DNA of 64,000 bases, taken from Companilactobacillus huachuanensis. Its GTDB lineage: Bacteria > Bacillota > Bacilli > Lactobacillales > Lactobacillaceae. Of this stretch, positions 1 through 8,491 are shown in pieces (position 1 is the stretch's first letter; every line of letters starts with the position of its first letter). The stretch covers positions 1 to 64,000 of the forward strand of contig NZ_BJDF01000003.1 of the NCBI RefSeq assembly GCF_005404815.1, read 5' to 3'. The translations under genes were made by a program, and so were the position numbers. The notes beneath the pieces are model-generated. The model was not told the DNA's origin and made no database searches. It saw only the letters and a list, made by a program, of their open reading frames with translations.

Positions 1-1
1 C

Positions 2-151
2 AGGCGAATTCCAGAAATGGAACAATTAAAACAAGAAGTAGCAGCATGGTGTAGTGAACGTAATGCTAAAAATTTATCAATAGATTGGCAATTCACAACT
101 GCAGATGCACGTATAAAATTACATTCACTTTATCCAAAATTTGAAGGTTGA
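2..151 (+). CDS. IS630-family transposase, C-terminal end (partial)
   Basis: The reading frame is open from the left edge and stops at TGA 149-151, giving 49 residues that contain IDWQFTTADARIKL and end in LYPKFEG. That tail, with Trp-Gln-Phe followed by a Thr-x-Asp-Ala-Arg stretch, is typical of the C-terminus of IS630-type DDE transposases. The start and catalytic residues lie outside the window, so it cannot be said whether the element is intact. It marks an insertion sequence at the left border, directly before a structured repeat. The assignment is by recall of family sequence only. Confidence 0.65.
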   Translation, partial: RRIPEMEQLKQEVAAWCSERNAKNLSIDWQFTTADARIKLHSLYPKFEG

Positions 152-179
152 TTAAATATAAATATGAGAGCTACGCTCC

Positions 180-370
180 ACTAGTCGGAGGAGCTGAGAA
201 ATATTTGTGGGCAGTGGAAGTGGCGTTATGGCTTTAGCCATTACGCCACCGGGCGAGTTTGGAGACTTGCCGAACTGTGGCAAGGCTTCAAACCGAGGTT
301 CGAGACCGATTCTCAGGCTCGAGCCGGTCCGCACAGCCAGTGAATATTTCTCAGCTCTGGAGACGGCATG
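180..370 (+). repeat. Family-1 structured repeat, copy 1 (core)
   Basis: A core of about 190 bp bounded by GAGCTGAGAAATATT and its complement AATATTTCTCAGCTC. Inside are three hairpins: TGGCGTTATGGC/GCCATTACGCCA (loop TTTA), TTTGGAGACTTGCC/GGCAAGGCTTCAAA, and GGTTCGAG/CTCGAGCC. Related copies lie near 7.7, 10.4, 24.7, 42.6, 48.1 and 52.0 kb. The outer end after 370 (AAACTTCTAATTTTCAGT) looks like a decayed form of the terminal repeat seen in full copies. It lies between the transposase tail and the antiporter gene. Two overlapping open frames here are artefacts of the repeat. Confidence 0.85.
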
Positions 371-429
371 TTTAATTAAACTTCTAATTTTCAGTAAAAA
401 TAAATAAAATTAATAGGTAGGTGTTGTCT

Positions 430-2556
430 GTGGAAATACTTGAATCAATTATTTTGATTCTTTCACTCTTAATTATTGCCAATATTGTAAGTCACTACTT
501 TGTGTCGATTCCGCCCAGTTTGCTACAAATTGCCGCGGGAATTTTAGCTGCTTTGTTCATGCACGTTAAAATCTATGTTGATACCGAGTGGTTTTTGTTA
601 GCATTTATTGCGCCAATTCTGTTCAATGATGGGAATAATTTTCCGAAACGAGAGTTGTGGAAACTAAAAGGTCCCATTTTAGGAAATGCAATCGTTTTAG
701 TTGTTATTTCGACCTTGGTTGGGGGCGTCTTTGTTAAATGGCTCATTCCAACGTTACCGTGGGCTACGGCCTTTACACTAGTTGCTGTTTTGTCGCCAAC
801 CGATCCAATTGCGGTGCAATCAATTGCTAAGAAGGCACATATTCCGGATAAACTGATGCATTTAATCAGTGGTGAAAGTTTGATTAATGATGCATCTGGA
901 TTGATTTGTTTTAAATACGGTGTCGCTGCTACGGTGACTGGGATGTTTTCATTGAAGGATGCAACAATTGACTTTTTCCATATTTCTATCGTTGGAGCCT
1001 TAGTTGGTGCTGTAATGATTTGGATTTTTAACGGTATCAGATTGTATCTAATGAACCAAGGTGTTGATGATTCAATTTTACACGCCATAATCCAAATTAT
1101 TATTCCATTTATTATCTATTATGTGGCAGAAGATATTTTTGATGTTTCGGGAGTTGTTGCAGTCGTTATAGCTGGAATCTTGAATATTTCATCCAATCGT
1201 AACCTCAGCAGTTTTACACCTGAAATTAAACTGGTCACCTCAAGGACATGGGACTTGGTCGTATACGTCCTTAATGGAATCGTCTTTGTACTTTTGGGAA
1301 TTGAAATTCCGTTTGCCATGGAAGAACTAGTTCATAATGACAATATAAATACCATTGGAGCAACTTTTTTGGCCTTTATTATTTGGATAATGTTAGTTGT
1401 GATTCGGGCAGCCTGGAGCTACGTCTATTCGACTTTCTCTAATAATGGCGATAATAAAATTATCCTCTGGTCTAAATCAAGGTTGGATGATTGCCTGATG
1501 TCCGGTATTTCAGGTGTTCGTGGCGCCGTTACAATGGTCGGTGTTTTATCTTTACCTATGACTATTAAAGGTGGAGCGCCATTCCCATCTCGAACATTAC
1601 TATTGTTTTTGGCTAGTGCAGTGATTATCTTTAGTTTGTTAGGGGCGACAATCTTAATTCCTTTATTAACTAAAAATAGTGCACCGGTTGCTTATCGTGG
1701 TAATACCTTTGTTTCAGACGATGAAGACAGCGAAGATGATGAGGACGATGTGCCAACAATTGTTAAATTAACGCAGGCTGAAGCAAGCCGATTGATTTTG
1801 GACAAGACTGTCAAGAAGCTACGAGGTGAAATGGATGATGGCGATACAGCTGTTTATTCATCCGTTATTGGTGAATATCTCTATGATATCCGTAATTTAA
1901 GTATTCGGCACAACAGTCCTAAAATGGCTAGTCATCAAATTAGTAAGCGTCGTGTTAAAGGGAAAAAAGATGCTGAGCTGTGGGATATTTGTTTTAATTG
2001 TGAGCTAGAGGCAATTGAGGAACTCTATGTTAATCATGAAATTTCAGATGACTCTTACGATATTGCAAATCGAAAAATTGCCAAGTATAAGAAAGATATT
2101 GTACATCGTCGTTACAATTCAACGATTGAATTTTTCTTGAGTTATTTTAGAAGAACTTATCTGCAAATTAAACGTTGGTTTTATCGTTCAGTCAAATATG
2201 ATGAAATCAAGCAATTGAATCAAGATTCTATCAAGATTTCCACGGCTGGGGCAAAGCGTGCATTGGCTAAACTACAAGAACTAAGTCAATCAGATAATGA
2301 AGAATTTACTGATAATTTGATTTATATTTTTCAGCGTCATTATGAAGATCGCCTAGAGTTGCTTCAGGGTAAGTATCGAGGCCGAACACCGCAATTTAGT
2401 GGTGACCGAGCAGCCTTGGAAGTTAAGGCTCTGAGTTATCAACGTGCATTCGTACAAGACATGTTGGAGCAAGGAAAAATCAGTAAGGCCACTGCCAATG
2501 AATTACGGCAAAATATCAATTATAGCGAAGAAGTTATTAATATAGGGAATGACTAG
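430..2556 (+). CDS. CPA1-family Na+/H+ antiporter
   Basis: A 708-residue monovalent cation/proton antiporter of the NhaP/YjcE kind, exchanging cytoplasmic Na+ (or K+) for protons. The N-terminal ~415 residues form about 12 membrane segments. The family motif SPTDPIAV lies near residues 122-129 and GESLIND near 148-154, holding the ion-binding Asp pair. A very acidic linker (DDEDSEDDEDD) near residue 430 leads into a ~270-residue cytoplasmic tail that is probably regulatory. GTG 430 is preferred because AGGTAGGTG at 415-423 is well spaced from it; upstream GTG 421 overlaps this site. The exact transported ion cannot be told from sequence. Confidence 0.88.
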   Translation: MEILESIILILSLLIIANIVSHYFVSIPPSLLQIAAGILAALFMHVKIYVDTEWFLLAFIAPILFNDGNNFPKRELWKLKGPILGNAIVLVVISTLVGGVFVKWLIPTLPWATAFTLVAVLSPTDPIAVQSIAKKAHIPDKLMHLISGESLINDASGLICFKYGVAATVTGMFSLKDATIDFFHISIVGALVGAVMIWIFNGIRLYLMNQGVDDSILHAIIQIIIPFIIYYVAEDIFDVSGVVAVVIAGILNISSNRNLSSFTPEIKLVTSRTWDLVVYVLNGIVFVLLGIEIPFAMEELVHNDNINTIGATFLAFIIWIMLVVIRAAWSYVYSTFSNNGDNKIILWSKSRLDDCLMSGISGVRGAVTMVGVLSLPMTIKGGAPFPSRTLLLFLASAVIIFSLLGATILIPLLTKNSAPVAYRGNTFVSDDEDSEDDEDDVPTIVKLTQAEASRLILDKTVKKLRGEMDDGDTAVYSSVIGEYLYDIRNLSIRHNSPKMASHQISKRRVKGKKDAELWDICFNCELEAIEELYVNHEISDDSYDIANRKIAKYKKDIVHRRYNSTIEFFLSYFRRTYLQIKRWFYRSVKYDEIKQLNQDSIKISTAGAKRALAKLQELSQSDNEEFTDNLIYIFQRHYEDRLELLQGKYRGRTPQFSGDRAALEVKALSYQRAFVQDMLEQGKISKATANELRQNINYSEEVINIGND

Positions 2557-2633
2557 AATAGTAGATTGTTAGTTAACTAGCACTACTTGTCAGTATCTAA
2601 AAAATAGTGAACTTTTATAATTTTTATTGTTTG

Positions 2634-2639
2634 TTATAA
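2634..2639 (+). promoter_or_regulatory. Possible -10 box for cdaA-cdaR-glmM
   Basis: TATAAT lies in TTGTTTGTTATAATTAG about 30 bases before cdaA. No convincing -35 is seen at the right spacing, so this is a weak promoter guess. The preceding gene ends at 2556 with no clear terminator. Confidence 0.35.
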
Positions 2640-2668
2640 TTAGTTCGAACTGCTAAGGAGCTAGAAAA

Positions 2669-3532
2669 ATGAATTTTATACCAAGCAATATATTTACATG
2701 GCAGAACTTGGCTAACTTGGTTGATATCCTGGTAGTCTGGTATTTTCTATACAAAGTTCTGTCGATGTTACGAGGCACGAAAGCGGTACAGCTTCTAAAG
2801 GGAATCGTGATAATTTTCGGTATCAAGATTATTAGTTGGGCTTTAAATTTACACACGGTTTCTTTTTTGATGGATCAGTTGATCAACTGGGGGATTATTG
2901 TAATCGTGATAATCTTTCAGCCTGAAATTCGTCGTGGATTGGAACATTTGGGGCGAATGCCGTTATTTAGTTCTACGAGTAATGAAGAAGGTAGGACGAA
3001 AAATCACCTGATTGAAAGTTTGGATCAGGCGATTCAGTATATGAGTAAGCGTCGAATTGGTGCTTTGATAACTTTGGAAATGAATACTGGCTTGGAAGAA
3101 TATGTCGAAACCGGAATTGATTTGGATGCTGAAGTTACTGGAGCCCTATTGATCAATATTTTTATACCGAATACACCGTTACATGATGGAGCAGTAATTG
3201 TTCGTAATAATCGGATATCGGTTGCGGCGGCCTACTTGCCATTATCAGAAAGTAATACGATTCCTAAAGAATTAGGAACACGTCACAGAGCGGCGGTTGG
3301 TATCAGTGAAGTAACTGATGCGATTACAATTGTTGTTTCTGAAGAGACTGGGGGCGTCATGATTACCAGAAATGGACATATGATGCTTGACCTTTCCCGA
3401 GACGATTACCTGAAATATCTTCATGCTCAATTAAAGGATCCTAATGAAAGTGACAATCATTCATTACTAGATTTCTTTAAAATAGGTCGGAAGAATAAGG
3501 AGGGCCAAGATGATAAAGAAGATAATAAATAG
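2669..3532 (+). CDS. cdaA: Diadenylate cyclase CdaA
   Basis: A 287-residue membrane enzyme that joins two ATP into cyclic di-AMP, the second messenger controlling potassium and osmolyte uptake and wall homeostasis. Three hydrophobic segments fill roughly residues 10-85. A DisA_N catalytic domain follows, with LHDGAVIV near residues 170-177 (the DGA motif) and GTRHRAAVGISE near 204-215 (RHR motif). Length is normal for CdaA. The start follows AAGGAG at good spacing. The 3' end overlaps cdaR by 23 bases, so translation is probably coupled. The cdaA-cdaR-glmM order is the conserved Firmicutes arrangement, which makes the call secure. Confidence 0.97.
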   Translation: MNFIPSNIFTWQNLANLVDILVVWYFLYKVLSMLRGTKAVQLLKGIVIIFGIKIISWALNLHTVSFLMDQLINWGIIVIVIIFQPEIRRGLEHLGRMPLFSSTSNEEGRTKNHLIESLDQAIQYMSKRRIGALITLEMNTGLEEYVETGIDLDAEVTGALLINIFIPNTPLHDGAVIVRNNRISVAAAYLPLSESNTIPKELGTRHRAAVGISEVTDAITIVVSEETGGVMITRNGHMMLDLSRDDYLKYLHAQLKDPNESDNHSLLDFFKIGRKNKEGQDDKEDNK

Positions 3533-4595
3533 CAATTATTTTTATGCCTTTATCGCTCTCTGCTGTGCCTTATGGTTGTTCTTTTTTGTCAGCACACCAG
3601 GTGTCGGATCAACCAGAGATTCTAATCAATCTAATACTTCAACCGTAACTAAAAAAGCAACCTTTACAGTGCCTTTACAGTTACAGGCAGATGTCGATAA
3701 GTACTACATTACTGGTTACCCAGAAAATGTAAAAGTAACGATTGAAGGACCATCAGCTCTAGTCACAGCAACTAAAAATACTCAAAATTTTAATTTATAT
3801 TTGAATTTAAAAGACTTGTCGATTGGGCAGCACCGTGTTCAAATCAAAGAGTCTGGCTTGAATAGTGAATTAACATATACTATTAAGCCTAAGTATGTCA
3901 CCGTCAACATTCAGCAGCGTGAAACTAAGAAATTTGCAGTTGATGTTGATTACAACAAGGAGTCTTTGGCAACTGGCTATGAAGCTGGAAAGACTGAAGT
4001 GTCTCCTGATACCGTTACTGTTACAGGTGCGGCATCTGAAATTGAAAAAATCGACAAGGTTATCGTTAAACCAATTTTGCCAAAGGGAATAAAATCATCA
4101 TTCGATCAAGAAGTTTTAGTGCAAGCTCTCGATAAAAATGGTAAAACTGTAAATGTGACATTAGATCCGCAAACAGTTCACGTTAAAATTCCGATTACCA
4201 TTCAAAGTAAACAAGTATCGGTCAATTTGAAACAACAAGGAAGTTCCACGAATTCCAATTATACATTTGAGTCTGATGTGAAAAATGTCAGAGTTTTCGG
4301 AACTCAAGATCAAATTGATGCGATTGACGATTCGATTGATGTTCCAGTTGATGTTAGTGATGTGACAGGGAACACTAAAAAATCAATTAACTTAAGTGAT
4401 GCTTTGGGTAGTAAAGTGGCTTTTACTGATCCTGAAAGTATCAGTGTGACAATCAATACTGGATCTTCATCTAGTTCATCAACCAATAGTACCAATAGCA
4501 CAAGTACGTCGAATAGTGATAGTAGCAGTACTAATAATAATTCGAGTTCGTCAAGTAGCGACTCGACTGAAGATAATAATAATAGCGAACAATAA
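3510..4595 (+). CDS. cdaR: CdaR, YbbR-domain regulator of CdaA
   Basis: A 361-residue protein with one N-terminal membrane anchor (about residues 8-26) and an extracellular part built of repeated YbbR domains of about 80 residues. In related species it binds CdaA at the membrane and tunes c-di-AMP production. The last ~50 residues are a low-complexity Ser/Asn/Thr tail, likely a disordered extracellular extension. The start sits after GGAGGG and overlaps the end of cdaA. glmM follows 20 bases downstream, consistent with one transcript. The function is inferred from conserved context and domain type. Confidence 0.93.
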   Translation: MIKKIINSNYFYAFIALCCALWLFFFVSTPGVGSTRDSNQSNTSTVTKKATFTVPLQLQADVDKYYITGYPENVKVTIEGPSALVTATKNTQNFNLYLNLKDLSIGQHRVQIKESGLNSELTYTIKPKYVTVNIQQRETKKFAVDVDYNKESLATGYEAGKTEVSPDTVTVTGAASEIEKIDKVIVKPILPKGIKSSFDQEVLVQALDKNGKTVNVTLDPQTVHVKIPITIQSKQVSVNLKQQGSSTNSNYTFESDVKNVRVFGTQDQIDAIDDSIDVPVDVSDVTGNTKKSINLSDALGSKVAFTDPESISVTINTGSSSSSSTNSTNSTSTSNSDSSSTNNNSSSSSSDSTEDNNNSEQ

Positions 4596-4615
4596 TACGC
4601 TGGGGGTAAGTTTTC

Positions 4616-5968
4616 ATGACAAAATATTTTGGAACTGACGGAGTAAGAGGTATTGCAAATAAGGAATTGAGTCCTGAACTAGCATTCAAGTTAGGTCGTT
4701 TTGGGGGCTATGTTTTAACACAACATTCAGAAAACAGTGATTCACGTCCTCGAGTTCTAGTTGCTAGAGATACACGTATTTCTGGTCAAATGTTGCAATC
4801 AAGTTTAATTTCAGGACTATTGTCTGTAGGAATTGAAGTTCTAAATCTTGACGTAATTACAACTCCAGCCGTTGCATATTTAATACGCGCTGTTTCTGCT
4901 GATGCCGGAATTATGATTTCAGCATCACATAATCCTGCTGAAGATAACGGAATCAAGTTTTTCGGGTCAGATGGTTATAAATTGGCTGATGACGTTGAAG
5001 ATGAGATTGAAGAATTATTGGATGCTAAAGAGGACACTTTGCCAAGACCATCTGCTGAAGGTTTAGGTAGCGTTTCAGACTATCCAGAAGGTGCTCAAAA
5101 GTATCTCCAATTCTTGAAACAAACATTGTCCGATGATTTGAGCGGCATGAAGATTGTGCTTGATACAGCTAATGGTTCAACAAGCCGCTTGGCAAGTACA
5201 TTATTTGCTGATTTGGGCGTTGACTTTGAAATCATGGCCTCACATCCAGATGGAATCAATATCAACAAAAACGTTGGGTCAACGCATCCGGAAGAATTGG
5301 CAAAACGTGTTAAAGATTCAGATGCCGTTGCTGGATTAGCATTCGATGGTGATGGAGATCGTTGTATCGCTGTTGATGCTGATGGAAATATCGTTGATGG
5401 CGACAAGATTATGTTCATTCTTGGCAAATATTTGCATGATGGTGGTCGTTTAAAGAAAGACACGATCGTAACAACAGTTATGAGTAATCTAGGTTTGTAC
5501 AAGGCAATTGAGGCCAACGGCATGAAGTCAGTTCAAACAGCCGTTGGTGACCGTCACGTTGTTGAAGAAATCCGCGCCAATAATTACAATATTGGTGGTG
5601 AACAATCAGGACATGTTGTCTTGTATGAGTATATGAATACTGGGGACGGAATGCTAACAGGAATCCACTTGTTGCATGTTATGAAGGAAACAGGTAAGAC
5701 CCTAGCAGAATTAGGCGCTCCTGTTAAGATTTATCCACAAAAACTAGTTAATGTTCCTGTAGCGGATAAAGACTCATGGGACAAACATCAACCAATCCTC
5801 GACTCAATCAAAGCAGTTGAAGACGAAATGGCAGGCGATGGCCGTGTGTTAGTACGCCCTAGTGGTACCCAAGCATTGTTGAGAGTTATGTGTGAAGCTC
5901 CTACAGAAGAAAAAGTTAATGAATATTGTGATCAAATCGTAGAAGTTGTGAAGAACGAACTAAATTAG
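4616..5968 (+). CDS. glmM: Phosphoglucosamine mutase GlmM
   Basis: A 450-residue enzyme converting glucosamine-6-phosphate to glucosamine-1-phosphate on the way to UDP-GlcNAc. The N-terminus YFGTDGVRG is the family signature. The phosphoserine loop SASHNP is at residues 102-107, the Mg2+ loop DGDGD near 244-248, and the phosphate-binding RPSGT near 416-420. Full family length. The ribosome site is GGGGGTAAG. GlmM is known to interact with CdaA in other Firmicutes, which fits the gene order. Its TAG stop codon is the first triplet of a family-2 structured element, which may form the 3' end of the operon transcript. Confidence 0.97.
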   Translation: MTKYFGTDGVRGIANKELSPELAFKLGRFGGYVLTQHSENSDSRPRVLVARDTRISGQMLQSSLISGLLSVGIEVLNLDVITTPAVAYLIRAVSADAGIMISASHNPAEDNGIKFFGSDGYKLADDVEDEIEELLDAKEDTLPRPSAEGLGSVSDYPEGAQKYLQFLKQTLSDDLSGMKIVLDTANGSTSRLASTLFADLGVDFEIMASHPDGININKNVGSTHPEELAKRVKDSDAVAGLAFDGDGDRCIAVDADGNIVDGDKIMFILGKYLHDGGRLKKDTIVTTVMSNLGLYKAIEANGMKSVQTAVGDRHVVEEIRANNYNIGGEQSGHVVLYEYMNTGDGMLTGIHLLHVMKETGKTLAELGAPVKIYPQKLVNVPVADKDSWDKHQPILDSIKAVEDEMAGDGRVLVRPSGTQALLRVMCEAPTEEKVNEYCDQIVEVVKNELN

Positions 5969-6103
5969 AGAGAGCGGAACAAGGGCGGGTCAGCTCCTGA
6001 GCATTTTCGTAGATATGTGAATCACACGCCGGTTTTGCGTGTGATTGACATATCTATGAAAAGCGGAGGGAGTTGCCCTTGTGTAGCTCGTTTTAGAGCC
6101 ACT
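5966..6103 (+). repeat. Family-2 structured element, copy 1 (after glmM)
   Basis: About 138 bp starting at the TAG stop of glmM (TAGAGAG). A basal stem ACAAGGGC pairs with GCCCTTGT. Inside is a long hairpin whose arms run from TTTTCGTAGATATGTG through TCACACGC and back through GCGTGTGA to CATATCTATGAAAA. It ends near GAGCCACT. A second copy after adhE keeps the fold while changing both arms (TGACTAAG/CTTAGTCA instead of TAGATATG/CATATCTA), which points to selection on structure. Whether it acts as a 3' untranslated RNA, a processing site or a mobile element is not known. Confidence 0.8.
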
Positions 6104-6203
6104 GCCGGTATAAACAGAACTTTTCAATATCAAATAAGCGATAAATAATAATACAAAAGAGATTGAGGAAAAATCGGTTCTTTCTCAACTTTGGTTATGA
6201 AAA

Positions 6204-6258
6204 AAAGAGGCTGTTTCTTACTTGGAATTATTTCAAGTGTAAGACAGTCTCTTTTTAT
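6204..6258. terminator. Bidirectional terminator between glmM and the TauE gene
   Basis: AAAAAGAGGCTGTTTCTTACTTG pairs imperfectly with CAAGTGTAAGACAGTCTCTTTTT, flanked by A-rich and T-rich runs, so it can end transcripts from either side of the convergent pair. Confidence 0.85.
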
Positions 6259-6310
6259 TTTTTTGTTTTTATTTTAATATTTACGGAAATTTAGTGAAGT
6301 ATATGAAATT

Positions 6311-7066
6311 TCACAAAATCATTTGTAGTCCCATAAACACTAATAATACCCCCATAAATGGTCTAACATAATGATTGAATTTAGCTGGATTTACCTTGGC
6401 AAGGAGAATTGGTGCCAGTAATGCGCCGAGAATTGCTCCAATCATTAGGTTCAGTCCAATCGACCAGTCAACATTACCACCCGATAGATGGAATAATAAT
6501 CCGACCCCAGTAGTACCAACAAGTACGTATGATGAAGTAGCGGCTGCACGAACCATATCTAGATTGAGTAATAGTAATCCTGCTAGAATTGGACCACCAC
6601 CACTTAATCCGGCAATTCCGACCATTAATCCACTGATGGCACCAAATATAGATGCTTTCACAGCGTCATTATTAGACTTTTTATTTGAATCTTTGGACTT
6701 GGATGGGAAGAAATGTTGTACTAGAATTTGAATTCCCAAAACAACGAGGATGATTGCAACAATCCACGTATAAATTTTTATTGGAATATAGGGCGCAATC
6801 CAGGCACCAATTACGACCGCAGGAATGGCTGAAATCATCATTCTATTGCCAACTTTGAATCGAATGTTTCCTGTACGATAATGACCGTAGGCACCGACTA
6901 TTAGGGATGGGAAAGCCGTTAATAGTGAAGTTGCGGCAGCTACTGGAGCACTCAAATGAAATAGGCTTGTTAGTATACCTAGGTACATAGCGGCACCGCC
7001 ACCACCAGTTGATATCACGAAAAGACCAATCACAAAACCAATTAAAATCAAAGACAAAATTGTCAT
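6311..7066 (-). CDS. TauE/SafE-family membrane transporter
   Basis: A 251-residue polytopic membrane protein of the TauE/SafE (DUF81) family, whose members are proposed to export sulfite or organosulfonates. About eight hydrophobic helices are visible. The two internally similar halves each carry a glycine-rich motif, STGGGGAAMYLG near residue 20 and GIAGLSGGGPILAG near 150. The second ATG is taken as the start because AGGAG abuts the first ATG. It is divergent from a TetR regulator with a perfect 15-bp palindrome between them, so it is probably that regulator's target. The substrate is unknown. Confidence 0.85.
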   Translation of the reverse strand: MTILSLILIGFVIGLFVISTGGGGAAMYLGILTSLFHLSAPVAAATSLLTAFPSLIVGAYGHYRTGNIRFKVGNRMMISAIPAVVIGAWIAPYIPIKIYTWIVAIILVVLGIQILVQHFFPSKSKDSNKKSNNDAVKASIFGAISGLMVGIAGLSGGGPILAGLLLLNLDMVRAAATSSYVLVGTTGVGLLFHLSGGNVDWSIGLNLMIGAILGALLAPILLAKVNPAKFNHYVRPFMGVLLVFMGLQMIL

Positions 7067-7101
7067 TTTTAACATCTCCTATTTACTATTGGTAATTGTA
7101 A

Positions 7102-7116
7102 TTTACAGAGTGTAAA
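7102..7116. promoter_or_regulatory. Candidate TetR operator
   Basis: TTTACAGAGTGTAAA is a perfect palindrome (6-bp arms, 3-bp centre) in the 79-bp space between the divergent TauE and TetR genes, the usual place for an autoregulatory TetR operator. Binding is inferred from position and symmetry. Confidence 0.6.
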
Positions 7117-7145
7117 ATGTAAAGAGGAAGCAAGGAGGAACACGT

Positions 7146-7712
7146 ATGACACAGAAACGTGATCTGTCTGAAGACAAAATCATTCAAGCGTCAATTGAAA
7201 TAATCACTGATGGCAATTATGATTCAGCAACTTTTAAAAGCATTGCTGAAAAATTAGATTGTAAAACACAAGCTTTGTATTTTTATTTTAAAAATAGAGA
7301 TGACTTGAACTTAGCATTAACCAAATATTATTTCGATAAACTGGATGATAAAATTAAGACCGAATGTTTAGGTTATAGTGGCAAAGCCGGTATAATTCAA
7401 GTTGCCAAAGTAATGCGTAAGTTTGGATTAAATAATTTGTCGTTATCGTTGCTGGTGTTAAAAACGGCTGAAATTTCGAAAGATGAAACAATTGGTGACG
7501 AGACTTTGCATTTGAGAATGATGATGAATACTTTTATCGAGAAGTTTGTTACAGATGATAAGGTAAAAATGACTATCACCCGTGGGATTCGCTCGTTGGT
7601 TATCGGTGAGGTTGTCAATGAAGGAATCGGCTGGTTTCACAATCCGCTGATCAAGAATACTGATAGTTTTGAGATTAATTTGAATAAAATATTAGATGTT
7701 AAAAACCTGTGA
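7146..7712 (+). CDS. TetR/AcrR-family transcriptional regulator
   Basis: A 188-residue regulator. Residues 8-55 form the TetR helix-turn-helix, including ATFKSIAEKLDCKTQALYFYFKNRDDL, with the recognition helix ending in the typical YFYFKNR. The rest is a TetR_C-like dimer and ligand domain of unknown specificity. The start follows AAGGAGGAACACGT. It is divergent from the TauE-type transporter and likely represses it and itself through the palindrome at 7102-7116. The effector is not predictable. Confidence 0.9.
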   Translation: MTQKRDLSEDKIIQASIEIITDGNYDSATFKSIAEKLDCKTQALYFYFKNRDDLNLALTKYYFDKLDDKIKTECLGYSGKAGIIQVAKVMRKFGLNNLSLSLLVLKTAEISKDETIGDETLHLRMMMNTFIEKFVTDDKVKMTITRGIRSLVIGEVVNEGIGWFHNPLIKNTDSFEINLNKILDVKNL

Positions 7713-7738
7713 TGCTAGTTAAGCATTTCTAAATTGAG

Positions 7739-8061
7739 TCTAAAGGTTGAAAGTTTGATGCATTATGCCGTTTCCAGAGCTGAAAGTATTCATATGCTGC
7801 GCGGAACGGCCCGAGCCAAAGAGCGAACTCGTTCCTCGGTTGAAGCCTCGCAAAAACCGCGAGTCTTCAACACGTCCGGTGGTGTAATTGCTGAAGCAAT
7901 AACGCCACTTTCGCGGCAAATGAATGCTTTCAGCTCTTCCAACTAGTTTATTTTTTTAATAGCCGGAACAATAAAATGAAGATTTCTGAGTATTTAAATA
8001 AATTAGCTCTAGGCCTGTAATAGCAATCGTTAGATTAGTTTTTCATCTTTCAACCTTCAGT
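7739..8061 (-). repeat. Family-1 structured repeat, full-length copy 2
   Basis: About 323 bp bounded by TCTAAAGGTTGAAAG and CTTTCAACCTTCAGT, which are near-perfect inverted repeats. The structured core (7761-7946) is the reverse complement of copy 1. Its terminal stem is GAGCTGAAAGTATTCAT/ATGAATGCTTTCAGCTC with one G-U pair. After the core is a linker of about 115 bp also found in copies near 10.4, 48.1 and 52.0 kb. Flanks carry ATTGAG on both sides but not exactly adjacent on the right. No gene is present; a 70-residue open frame inside is an artefact. Confidence 0.88.
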
Positions 8062-8069
8062 GATTGAGT

Positions 8070-8120
8070 AAAAAAGCAGCTGTTGAGAATTTTCCATTTT
8101 CTCAACAGCTGCTTTTTTTT
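8070..8120. terminator. Strong bidirectional terminator
   Basis: AAAAAAGCAGCTGTTGAGAA pairs with TTCTCAACAGCTGCTTTTTT around a short loop. It probably ends the TetR transcript and isolates glmS. Confidence 0.88.
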
Positions 8121-8190
8121 ATTGCTAATATCAATCAATGATTAGCTAATAATTAATAATTAAATCCCAATTAATATTAAAAAAATAGCT

Positions 8191-8276
8191 AGAACAGAAC
8201 AATGATGAGCTTGTAGTCGAGGCGAGAGACCTCCACTCGCACCGGTCTACTGCAGGCGGAATCACTATTCTGTTCT
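8191..8276. repeat. Short family-1-like structured element upstream of glmS
   Basis: A terminal stem AGAACAGAACAATGAT / ATCACTATTCTGTTCT (14 of 16 paired) encloses GGCGAG/CTCGC and GTAGTC/GGTCTAC segments. It has the closed-stem layout of family 1 but is only 86 bp, with different stem sequence. It lies about 115 bases upstream of the glmS promoter. It does not resemble the glmS ribozyme core. Confidence 0.55.
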
Positions 8277-8304
8277 GGCGGCAAACCCAAAATGGACTAT
8301 ACAT

Positions 8305-8347
8305 ATATACCATATAGACAATATCGGTACATACCAACCATACCAAT
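8305..8347. promoter_or_regulatory. Candidate NagR/YvoA-like operator cluster
   Basis: CCATATAGACAAT (8310-8322) and CATACCAACCATACCAAT (8330-8347) resemble the GntR-family NagR site, whose known consensus is close to ATTGGTATAGACAAT. More half-sites, CTATACCATT and ACTATACCAAT, lie in the leader at about 8436-8445 and 8460-8470. Such clustering before glmS suggests amino-sugar-responsive control. No NagR gene is in the window. Confidence 0.4.
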
Positions 8348-8373
8348 TTTTAAAAATATTAAACTTTTCTTGA

Positions 8374-8402
8374 CAAGAAACTATTTAATTAGTATTCTAA
8401 GC
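8374..8402 (+). promoter_or_regulatory. glmS promoter
   Basis: TTGACA and TATTCT are separated by 17 bases, a near-consensus vegetative promoter. Transcription would start around 8407, leaving a leader of about 85 bases. Confidence 0.7.
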
Positions 8403-8491
8403 ATTGTCACAAGATGATAAAAGCAAATAAAGAAGCTATACCATTAAAAAAAATAAAGAACTATACCAATACGAGAAAGGCATTGATTAAT

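Noticed and set aside
207-407. 66-residue open frame before the antiporter
   Set aside because: It reads through a family-1 core and has no ribosome site.
573-1088. 171-residue frame on the minus strand
   Set aside because: Shadow of the antiporter gene, with no ribosome site.
7734-7946. 70-residue open frame
   Set aside because: It lies wholly inside a family-1 repeat; similar frames occur in other copies because of sequence identity.
8277-8491. glmS ribozyme before glmS
   Set aside because: No conserved ribozyme core sequence seen, and the leader after the promoter is only about 85 bases.
8414-8491. N-terminal extension of GlmS
   Set aside because: GlmS must start at Met-Cys for its catalytic Cys1; the extension would bury it and contains regulator-like sites.
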